DNA from: a bacterium HR27
GTDB lineage: Bacteria > Chloroflexota > Chloroflexia > Thermomicrobiales > Thermomicrobiaceae
Assembly (NCBI GenBank): GCA_002898975.1
Contig: BEID01000087.1
Span: 1-6,221 of the forward strand
Length of the DNA stretch: 6,221 bases
Reading direction: 5' to 3'
Of the stretch, positions 1 through 4,836 are shown piece after piece. A model generated the notes under the pieces. That model worked only from the letters and a program-made list of their open reading frames with translations. It was not told where the DNA came from and made no database searches. Both the position numbers and the translations under genes were made by a program. Positions within the stretch are counted from its first letter, which is position 1, and every line of letters starts with the position of its first letter.

Positions 1-90
1 GGAGACGACCAGAGTATGCTCGAAATCACGACAGACGACCTCGTCCGTCTCGCTCGGGCGACCGTGGCACCGATCGCCAAGGAGAGCTGA
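1..90 (+). CDS. C-terminal end of an unidentified protein (partial)
   Basis: Reading frame 1 is open from the left edge to a TGA at 88-90, giving the last 29 residues of a protein whose body lies outside the window. The tail reads approximately LEITTDDLVRLARATVAPI and then AKES, a mildly amphipathic helix. Most third codon positions are G or C, as in the neighbouring genes, which supports real coding. The gene converges on the minus-strand kinase, whose stop is at 101-103, so only ten bases separate the two ends and there is no room for a dedicated terminator. I do not recognise the family. A fragment this short could be chance, so the call rests on codon composition and on the tight fit with the neighbouring gene. 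Confidence 0.5.
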   Translation, partial: GDDQSMLEITTDDLVRLARATVAPIAKES

Positions 91-100
91 TCGTTCCGCA

Positions 101-982
101 CTACCGGCGCTGTTCCCCACGCTGCGCGAGAAAAGCCTCGACCGCCTCGCGCGTCGGCACCGCATCCGGTCCGACACCCTGCACCTTGAGGGCAGCGGCG
201 GCAGCAGCCATCTTGGCGGCCCACAGCGTCGGTTCTCGACGAGCCCGCAGTGCGAACAGGACAGCAGCGAAGACATCACCGGCGCCGGTATCGTCCCGCA
301 CCGGTACAGGATAAGCCGGGATGTCATAGGAGCGGCCACGATCGATGACCGTAGCACCTTCCGGTCCGCGGGTGATGGACACGATGCCGCGCTGGGCGAT
401 CGCCTCGATCTCGTCACGAGCGAGCGTGTGTTCGATCGTACTCAGCACGAATCCGTCGACTCGCGCCACGAACTCCAACGGCAAACGCAGCGGAATCAGC
501 CGCACCCGACCGCCCTGACGTGGCCACTGGCGCATCCACCCCTGCGGCGTCGTCCCGAGAAACTCCGGACTCACCCGGCTTGCCTGGCGTGGATCGATCT
601 CCTGGGCGACGGGCGCGAAATGGATGACGGGCGCTGACCGCCAGGTGGGGGGCAAGCCACTCAGATCGATCGGACCGGCCCACGAATGGATCGTCTGTTC
701 GCGCCGACCTGCGACGGAGCGATTGGTGAAAACGGTCGGCACGGTGCTCTCCTGTACGATGACGGCAACCTCGCGGGAAAATCGGGCCAGGTCCTCCAGG
801 ATACCGGGCCCATATGCCTCGAAGTTTCCCCGCGTCAAGATCGCCGCATCGAGGCCGAAACGTGCTGCCGCCAGCGCGGCGTACAACGCTGTCCCGCCGA
901 GTCTCGGCGTCCCCGTCATGGGATCCAGATCGACGGTAACATGCCCGATCGCGACGTAGTGAGGAGCACGGGGCGAGCCCAC
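101..982 (-). CDS. PfkB/ribokinase-family sugar or nucleoside kinase
   Basis: This 293-residue protein should be a cytoplasmic kinase that moves the ATP gamma-phosphate to a hydroxyl of a sugar, nucleoside or related substrate. The C-terminal PfkB signature is clear: DDTGAGDVFAA at about 230-240, with D236 as the expected catalytic base and GAGD forming the anion hole. Near the N-terminus, GHVTVDLD (13-20) and the GG pair at 29-30, followed by TALYAALAAARFG, match the substrate-binding start of the fold. SITRGPEGATV (202-212) matches the strand-turn before the ATP site. Length is normal for the family (about 300). The start is a GTG, supported by AAAGGA eight bases upstream (991-996). It follows jag by 35 bases on the same strand, so it is probably co-transcribed. 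The substrate cannot be told from sequence alone. The family assignment is firm. Confidence 0.9.
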   Translation of the reverse strand: MGSPRAPHYVAIGHVTVDLDPMTGTPRLGGTALYAALAAARFGLDAAILTRGNFEAYGPGILEDLARFSREVAVIVQESTVPTVFTNRSVAGRREQTIHSWAGPIDLSGLPPTWRSAPVIHFAPVAQEIDPRQASRVSPEFLGTTPQGWMRQWPRQGGRVRLIPLRLPLEFVARVDGFVLSTIEHTLARDEIEAIAQRGIVSITRGPEGATVIDRGRSYDIPAYPVPVRDDTGAGDVFAAVLFALRARREPTLWAAKMAAAAAALKVQGVGPDAVPTREAVEAFLAQRGEQRR

Positions 983-1017
983 GCGAACGATCCTTTCCGA
1001 GACGCAGAGGCGGTGGG

Positions 1018-1710
1018 CTACGATTGGCGAGGATAGACCGTGACACGTCGCTGGTCGCCCTCGCCACTGCTCCGCGTCTCGACATCCGGGTTATCGCGCA
1101 AGGCGACATGGATGACGCGACGCTCGTTGGCCGGCATCGGCTCGAGCGTCACCGGCTGCTTGGTGCGCGCCACTTGCCGGGCCACACGCTGCGCCAGCGC
1201 GATCAATGCCTCCTCGCGCCGACTTCGATACCCCTCGACGTCGATGATCACCCGTGTCCAGGAAGGAAGCCGGCGATTGACCAGCACGTTCACGAGATAC
1301 TGGAGTTGCGCGAGATGCTCGCCACGCCGGCCGATCAGCATACCTGCGTGCGGACCGTGAATGTCGATGAACACCGTTGGAGGGTCTTCTGGCCCCAGCT
1401 CGATGATGGATGGGTTGTCGACCGCGAGTACCGTGCACGAAAATCCCATGGCATGGAGCAACTCGCGCACCACTTGCTTGACGATCGCTTCCGTCTGCGC
1501 ATCCGGGCGCCTGACCGTGCCGCGCGGGACCTCATCGCTGCCGAGCGGCGTGACCCGAACCAGCGCCTCACCTCCGTACGGAACGTTGTCCACGAGCACC
1601 TCAACGTGGACACGTTCACGCGGTAACCCCAACTGCTCGAGAGCGAGTCGAACCGCCTCGTCCACTGACCGTGCCTGAATCTCGACGGCCTTTTTCTGAT
1701 TCTGCACCAT
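1018..1710 (-). CDS. jag: Jag/KhpB RNA-binding protein (Jag-N, KH, R3H)
   Basis: A 230-residue RNA-binding protein of the Jag/SpoIIIJ-associated (KhpB, EloR) family, which in Gram-positive bacteria is linked to cell elongation and post-transcriptional control and is usually encoded next to yidC, as here. Three parts are visible. The Jag-N domain is at about 6-50, with the typical start in which a modified Val/Ile strand leads into SVDEAVRLALEQLG. A type II KH domain lies at about 75-160, with its GxxG loop GRRG at 127-130. The R3H domain is at about 162-225, with the R-x3-H pair R197 and H201 inside NERRVIHVAL. I chose the ATG at 1708-1710 because AGGGG lies seven bases upstream (1718-1722) and the product then starts where family members do. 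The frame stays open to a GTG directly abutting the yidC stop at 1773, which would add 21 residues. Confidence 0.93.
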   Translation of the reverse strand: MVQNQKKAVEIQARSVDEAVRLALEQLGLPRERVHVEVLVDNVPYGGEALVRVTPLGSDEVPRGTVRRPDAQTEAIVKQVVRELLHAMGFSCTVLAVDNPSIIELGPEDPPTVFIDIHGPHAGMLIGRRGEHLAQLQYLVNVLVNRRLPSWTRVIIDVEGYRSRREEALIALAQRVARQVARTKQPVTLEPMPANERRVIHVALRDNPDVETRSSGEGDQRRVTVYPRQS

Positions 1711-1773
1711 CACCGCGCCCCTGTCCCCCGTTGTCCCGGTCCAGCGGGGCACGCTGCGCGACCCGAGCTCCAC

Positions 1774-2712
1774 TTAGCTCTGGCGCTTGCCGCGTGGCCG
1801 TGATCGCCGCGGCACCAGCGCCTCCGGATCGAGCGGCGGTTGCTTTTCGGTCGAGGGCTCGACGGACATAGGCGGCTGACGCGCATCACCGTCAGCCGGG
1901 GACGCCGTCCCGGGCTGGCCCTCTTGCTGCAGCTGTGCCTGCTGGAGGAGCCGGCCGAAAAGACCACCACTCCGTTGCTGCTCGGCCCGCTTCTTCGGAT
2001 CGACGTAGCCTAGTCGCCGGTGCTCGGGCAACTCGGGCAAAAAGGGAAGCCAATCGCGCATCGCACCCCAGCCGGTAATCAACCACTGCTGCACCACGCT
2101 ATACAGTGCAGAAACCACCCAGTACAACACTGGACCAGCAGCAAAGTTCCAGCCGAAGAGCACCACCATCGCTGGCATGAAGAGCATCATCGAATACATC
2201 ATCTGCTGCTGCGGGTCATCGAAACGACGCATCCCTGCCGGTCGTGTCATTCGTGTCTGGATGAACTGGAACAAACCTGCCAGGATCGGCAAAATATGCA
2301 GCGGATCCGGCTTCGAGAGGTCGGGAACCCAGAGGAAACCATGCGCCCACGCACCGACCTGACTCATCGAGAGGTTACGAATCGCGAAGTACAAACCGAA
2401 GAAAATCGGAATCTGCAGGAGCATCGGCAAGCAGCCCGACATCGGGTTGATGCCGTGCTCCTGATACAGCTTCATCATCTCCGCCGAAAGGCGCTGGCGG
2501 TCCTGACCGTACTTCTTCTGCAGCTCGCGGATCTTCGGCTGCAGCTCTTGCATCGCCTTGGTCGAGCGCACCGACTTGATCGTCAGAGGCAGGAGCAGCG
2601 TCTTGATGAGGATCGTGAAGAGGATAATCGCGATCCCAGCACTCCCAGTGAGTTCGGCGGTTCGCGCCAGGCCCCACTCGATCGCGTAGACGAACTGATC
2701 CCAGATGATCAA
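1774..2712 (-). CDS. yidC: YidC/Oxa1/Alb3-family membrane protein insertase
   Basis: This 312-residue insertase places newly made proteins into the cytoplasmic membrane, alone or with SecYEG. It is the short, Gram-positive-like form without the large periplasmic domain of E. coli YidC. A first membrane span at about 24-45 (GIAIILFTILIKTLLLPLTI) is followed by the basic, helical cytoplasmic hairpin (about 48-88; TKAMQELQPKIRELQKKYG). Then come the conserved NPMSGCLPMLLQIPIFFGLY region (89-108) and further spans near 138-155, 172-190 and 193-213. The groove position usually held by Arg is Lys here (K37). The tail from about 230 is Gln/Pro-rich and ends in a basic stretch (PRRSRPRGKR), which in this family can touch the ribosome. 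The start is TTG, made convincing by GGAGG seven bases upstream. No lipoprotein Cys is seen at the N-terminus. Confidence 0.97.
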   Translation of the reverse strand: MIIWDQFVYAIEWGLARTAELTGSAGIAIILFTILIKTLLLPLTIKSVRSTKAMQELQPKIRELQKKYGQDRQRLSAEMMKLYQEHGINPMSGCLPMLLQIPIFFGLYFAIRNLSMSQVGAWAHGFLWVPDLSKPDPLHILPILAGLFQFIQTRMTRPAGMRRFDDPQQQMMYSMMLFMPAMVVLFGWNFAAGPVLYWVVSALYSVVQQWLITGWGAMRDWLPFLPELPEHRRLGYVDPKKRAEQQRSGGLFGRLLQQAQLQQEGQPGTASPADGDARQPPMSVEPSTEKQPPLDPEALVPRRSRPRGKRQS

Positions 2713-2719
2713 CGGTTTC

Positions 2720-2724
2720 CCTCC
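2720..2724 (-). promoter_or_regulatory. Shine-Dalgarno of yidC, fixing a TTG start
   Basis: On the minus strand a perfect GGAGG is followed by the seven-base spacer GAAACCG and then TTG ATC ATC TGG. No ATG or GTG is in place at that spacing, so this site is what decides the unusual TTG start of yidC. Confidence 0.8.
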
Positions 2725-2754
2725 GATTGCTGCATCGCTACCCGGTCGTCGCTA

Positions 2755-2964
2755 TCAGGGGACTGGATCGTACCCACCGGGATGGAAAGGATGACAACGG
2801 AGCAGACGTCGCACCGTCAACACGCCACCTTTGATGATACCGTACCGGGCGATCGCCTCGTATCCGTACTCCGAGCAACTCGGGTAGAACCGACACGCCG
2901 CCGGCAAACCTGGCGAAATGAAGCGCTGGTAGAAACGAATGAGAAGGAGAGCCAGCTTCGTCAT
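2755..2964 (-). CDS. yidD: YidD membrane protein insertion efficiency factor
   Basis: A 69-residue small protein of the YidD family (PF01809), a membrane-associated helper that improves YidC-dependent insertion and is nearly always encoded between rnpA and yidC, as here. The family core is intact: an amphipathic start ([15 protein letters not shown], 4-18), the signature [10 protein letters not shown] (24-33), [13 protein letters not shown] (35-47), then C57 and the ending HPGGYDPV (61-68). Length is typical (about 70-90). The ATG overlaps the rnpA stop as ATGA, so the two genes are probably translationally coupled. yidC follows after 42 bases. A longer frame over the same bases (2738-2992) is a shadow. 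The family assignment is secure; the exact molecular action of YidD is still poorly defined. Confidence 0.95.
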   Translation of the reverse strand: MTKLALLLIRFYQRFISPGLPAACRFYPSCSEYGYEAIARYGIIKGGVLTVRRLLRCHPFHPGGYDPVP

Positions 2965-3347
2965 GTGCTCCCGTCTCCGGCCTCGGTCGCATCCCCCTCG
3001 CTGGTACGCATCAAGCCAGCGCGACGGAGGAGCGACGCGACCTGCGCTGCGACTTCATGATACGTTACGGACCGCTCCGCGAGTGCCCCCCGAGCGACGA
3101 ACACGACGTCGTACCCTTGTTCGAGAACCGGATGGAAACGCCGCACCGCCTCGCGAAGCCAGCGCTTCACCTTGTTGCGCCGGACTGCCTTGCCTACCCG
3201 CTTGCCGACAGCGAATCCATAGCGATTATGCTCCAACCCGTTCGGCGCGACGCTCAGCACCAGCAGCCGATCAGCCACCGTTCGGCCGCGCCGTCGCACT
3301 CGCTCGAAATCTCGGGAGCGGCGGAGCCGCAGCCGCCGCGCAATCAC
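2961..3347 (-). CDS. rnpA: Ribonuclease P protein component
   Basis: The 128-residue protein subunit of RNase P, which binds the catalytic RNA and helps recognise the 5' leader of precursor tRNAs. The family signature is visible as [20 protein letters not shown] (47-66): RNKVKR at 57-62 corresponds to the usual RNRxKR that contacts P RNA. The N-terminal [15 protein letters not shown] (8-22) matches the conserved start of the central cleft, and [12 protein letters not shown] (78-89) matches the later core strand. The last 16 or so residues ([14 protein letters not shown]) are acidic and probably disordered. The start is GTG, with AGGG six bases upstream (3354-3357) overlapping the rpmH stop codon. 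The gap to rpmH is eight bases, and the stop overlaps the yidD start by four. A GC-rich hairpin lies just inside the start. Confidence 0.95.
   Translation of the reverse strand: MIARRLRLRRSRDFERVRRRGRTVADRLLVLSVAPNGLEHNRYGFAVGKRVGKAVRRNKVKRWLREAVRRFHPVLEQGYDVVFVARGALAERSVTYHEVAAQVASLLRRAGLMRTSEGDATEAGDGST
3318..3339 (-). repeat. GC-only inverted repeat inside the first rnpA codons
   Basis: Perfect 7-base arms GCGGCGG and CCGCCGC flank an 8-base loop. In the mRNA the stem begins about six bases after the rnpA GTG codon and covers codons 3 to 10. The run of Arg codons (CGG, CGC) makes such pairing likely by composition, so it may be incidental. Its position over the initiation footprint could reduce rnpA translation relative to rpmH. 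Confidence 0.5.
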
Positions 3348-3355
3348 CGTGAACC

Positions 3356-3526
3356 CTAGCGCTTGTTCGGCGTCAACTTCTTCTCATCCGAGACGGTGAG
3401 CTTCCAGCGGCCCTTTCGTCGGCGTCGCTTCAGGACCGCTCGTCCACCACGAGTGCTCATCCGAGCGAGAAAGCCATGGACTCGCTTCCGTCGCAGTCGC
3501 TTCGGCTGGTACGTCCGCTTCGGCAC
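3356..3526 (-). CDS. rpmH: 50S ribosomal protein L34
   Basis: A 56-residue very basic protein of the large ribosomal subunit. The sequence starts (M)[19 protein letters not shown], which is the L34 hallmark, continues [20 protein letters not shown] (21-40), and closes with [16 protein letters not shown]. Bacterial L34 is usually about 44-47 residues and ends near the LTVS block, so this copy carries roughly ten extra C-terminal residues ([10 protein letters not shown]). The start is GTG, firmly placed by GAGGAG seven bases upstream (3534-3539). rnpA follows after eight bases, the classic pairing. The gene is short enough to be missed by length-filtered gene finding. An overlapping minus-strand frame of 155 codons (3384-3851) is a shadow. 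This is the first gene of the probable rpmH-rnpA-yidD-yidC-jag-kinase operon. Confidence 0.96.
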   Translation of the reverse strand: MPKRTYQPKRLRRKRVHGFLARMSTRGGRAVLKRRRRKGRWKLTVSDEKKLTPNKR

Positions 3527-3566
3527 CGCTCAGCTCCTCACACCCTACGCTCTCTTCATCGAACAC

Positions 3567-3599
3567 AAAAAAGCCCGCGTCGGCAGCTGCCGCCACGGC
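3567..3599 (-). terminator. Rho-independent terminator-like hairpin with U-tract
   Basis: In minus-strand RNA, 27 bases (3599-3573) can fold into an imperfect stem with the tetraloop AGCU: CGGC pairs with GCCG, then one mismatch, then GUG with CGC (including a G-U pair), a bulged G, and GCC with GGC. Six U residues follow immediately (3572-3567). It lies 27 bases past the stop of the serine hydrolase and fits as its terminator. It also lies downstream of the candidate rpmH promoter, so it may instead, or as well, sit at the 5' end of the rpmH leader. On the plus strand the tract is on the wrong side for termination. Confidence 0.7.
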
Positions 3600-3605
3600 A
3601 TGAGG

Positions 3606-3634
3606 AGTATAGCACACGTGCCCCTTCACGTCAC
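3606..3634 (-). promoter_or_regulatory. Candidate sigma-70-type promoter of the rpmH operon
   Basis: On the minus strand, GTGACG (3634-3629, four of six matches to TTGACA) is followed by a 17-base spacer and TATACT (3611-3606, five of six matches to TATAAT), preceded by TGC, an extended -10. The -35 element coincides with the last two sense codons of the serine hydrolase. Initiation would be expected near 3599-3601, giving a leader of about 73 bases before rpmH. It is the best promoter-like match I noticed upstream of rpmH; no start site has been measured. Confidence 0.6.
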
Positions 3635-4678
3635 CGCCGCGGCGACGCCATTGAGCACAGCAGCTATCCGTCGCACGAACTGCTGCCTCCCAGTATTCAT
3701 GTGCCGGTTGGAAACAAAGGCCACCAGCAGGTCGTACTCTGGGTCGTACCATGCCGCGCATCCCGTTGCACCCGTGTGCCCGAAACTGCGTGGCGAAACG
3801 AGATCGACTTCCCCGAAATACCCGCCACCGACCTCGAAACCATAGCCCCATCCGGGAAGCCCGAACGTCTCCGGTTTTTGGCGTCGCGTCATGGCAGCCA
3901 CGGACGCGGCGGACAGCAGTCGGCCTGGTGCATACGGTGTGAAGTGGGTGAAGAATCGCACCAGATCCTGTAGCGTCGCCACCACACCCCAGGCTGGATG
4001 CGCCAAGCGGAGGCCATACGCCGCTCCGTACATCGCCCAGGGCTCGCCGTCCCCCAGTCCACCCACCACGTGCGCCAAGCGGCTCGTCACTGCGTCGGAA
4101 TCGGGCAACGGGAACCAGGTATCGGTCAACCCCGCCGGCTCGATGACGAACTCGCGCACGAGCGTGGCAAATGCTTGCCCGGTGACCCGCTCGGCAACGA
4201 GCGCGAGTATGCCGTAGCCGAGATCACTGTAACCCACCCGCGTTCCCGGAACGAAATCCAACGGCTGGTCAAGACCCACCTCCAGTAACTCGTCGAGCGG
4301 GAGACGCTGCCGCAGCAAGGTCTCGATATCCGGCGCCTCGTACGGAACGCCGGCGGTATGGGTCAGGAGATGTCGGATCGTAATCGCTCGCCGTTCTTCG
4401 TCATCGAGTTCGTCCAGCACGGTAGCGATCGGCATGCTGAGCGTCAGGAGGCCACGCTCGACGAGCGCCATGATCGTGCTGGCTGTAAACACCTTGCTGA
4501 TCGAGGCAAGCGGCCAGAGGACATCTGGGCCAGCCTCCACTCCCGGCGCAGCCTGCCCGCCATACCACTCGAGAACACGCTCCCCGCGTACGACCACGAG
4601 CAACCCAGCACCGTCGATCTCCCCGCACTCGATCGCTTCCTCAATCCCCGCCACGACACGATGCAGTCGTTCTTCCAT
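3626..4678 (-). CDS. Serine hydrolase, beta-lactamase/esterase family (PF00144-like)
   Basis: A 350-residue enzyme of the serine beta-lactamase-like superfamily, which includes class C beta-lactamases, DD-peptidases, EstB-type esterases and related amidases. Catalytic elements are in order: S59-I-S-K62 (nucleophile and general-base Lys, in PLASISKVFTAS), the HLLTHTAGVPY block (103-113), the second motif Y150-S-D (in VGYSDLGYGIL), and H301-T-G within FGHTGATG, the usual HTG replacement for KTG. No signal peptide or lipobox is visible, which points to a cytoplasmic enzyme and argues against a secreted beta-lactamase. I chose the ATG at 4678 because GAGGGG lies seven bases upstream (4686-4691); a TTG at 4699 would add seven residues. 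It appears to be a single-gene unit ending at the hairpin before rpmH. The substrate is unknown; calling it a resistance gene would be unjustified. Confidence 0.9.
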   Translation of the reverse strand: MEERLHRVVAGIEEAIECGEIDGAGLLVVVRGERVLEWYGGQAAPGVEAGPDVLWPLASISKVFTASTIMALVERGLLTLSMPIATVLDELDDEERRAITIRHLLTHTAGVPYEAPDIETLLRQRLPLDELLEVGLDQPLDFVPGTRVGYSDLGYGILALVAERVTGQAFATLVREFVIEPAGLTDTWFPLPDSDAVTSRLAHVVGGLGDGEPWAMYGAAYGLRLAHPAWGVVATLQDLVRFFTHFTPYAPGRLLSAASVAAMTRRQKPETFGLPGWGYGFEVGGGYFGEVDLVSPRSFGHTGATGCAAWYDPEYDLLVAFVSNRHMNTGRQQFVRRIAAVLNGVAAAVT

Positions 4679-4706
4679 CACCACGCCCCTCGATCCCAAC
4701 CGTGCC

Positions 4707-4726
4707 GTTCGACCTCACGATCGAAC
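4707..4726. repeat. Short inverted repeat before the serine hydrolase
   Basis: Arms GTTCGA and TCGAAC are perfectly complementary across an 8-base spacer. The repeat sits 29 bases upstream of the hydrolase ATG, so it could be an operator or a small leader hairpin. Six-base arms can arise by chance, especially in a genome rich in TCGA and GATC words. Confidence 0.3.
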
Positions 4727-4735
4727 CACCCCGAT

Positions 4736-4765
4736 TTGGCACTTTTGGGCTGTCTTCCGTACACC
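4736..4765 (+). promoter_or_regulatory. Weak candidate promoter for the GAF-domain gene
   Basis: TTGGCA (five of six matches to TTGACA) is followed after 18 bases by TACACC (three of six matches to TATAAT). The poor -10 makes this tentative. An alternative -10, TACACT at 4799-4804 (four of six matches), overlaps the palindrome but has no good -35. Confidence 0.2.
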
Positions 4766-4787
4766 GGGACTAACCGTAATGCAAATG

Positions 4788-4801
4788 GTACCGTACGGTA
4801 C
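4788..4801. promoter_or_regulatory. 14-base perfect palindrome, possible operator
   Basis: GTACCGTACGGTAC equals its own reverse complement over all 14 bases. It lies 35 bases before the GAF gene start and 109 bases before the divergent hydrolase start, where a dimeric repressor or activator site would be expected. Related half-words CCGTAC (about 4756-4761) and ACCGTA (4773-4778) occur just to its left. No regulator gene is in the window, so the binding partner is unknown. Confidence 0.4.
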
Positions 4802-4836
4802 ACTCGCCGCTGAAGCAACCTGCCGAGGATCGAGAC

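Larger units (their letters stand above)
4679..4836. other. Divergent intergenic region
   Basis: These 158 bases separate the start of the minus-strand serine hydrolase from the plus-strand GAF gene and must hold the 5' signals of both. Visible are the hydrolase Shine-Dalgarno (4686-4691), a 6-base inverted repeat GTTCGA/TCGAAC with an 8-base spacer (4707-4726), a weak plus-strand promoter candidate (TTGGCA at 4736 with TACACC 18 bases on), a 14-base perfect palindrome (4788-4801) and the GAF gene Shine-Dalgarno GAGGA (4825-4829). It is visibly richer in A and T than the flanking genes. No good -10/-35 pair stands out for the hydrolase. Confidence 0.6.

Noticed and set aside
414..1109. 231-codon minus-strand frame overlapping the kinase and jag
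   Set aside because: Arg/Ser-rich product with no recognisable motif, in another frame of two genes with intact family motifs.
1024..1626. 200-codon plus-strand frame opposite jag
   Set aside because: Antisense shadow with Arg/Asp/His-rich product; jag on the other strand has KH and R3H motifs.
1742..1756. Small hairpin CAGCG/CGCTG between yidC and jag
   Set aside because: Five-base arms, no U-tract, and GC-rich surroundings; too weak to call a terminator or regulatory structure.
394..2862. Repeated GGCGATCGCCTCG words (near 395 and 2850), resembling the HIP1 octamer GCGATCGC
   Set aside because: Two copies only, both inside genes and both encoding an Glu-Ala-Ile-Ala stretch; explained by codon use in a GATC-rich genome.
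2020..3060. 346-codon open frame on the plus strand
   Set aside because: It lies antisense to yidC, yidD and rnpA, all of which have clear family signatures. Its product is a low-complexity mix of His, Arg, Gln and Leu, as expected for the reverse of GC-rich genes.
3626..4678. Antibiotic-resistance beta-lactamase
   Set aside because: The SxxK, YSD and HTG motifs fit the whole superfamily, and there is no signal peptide; an esterase or peptidase role is at least as likely.
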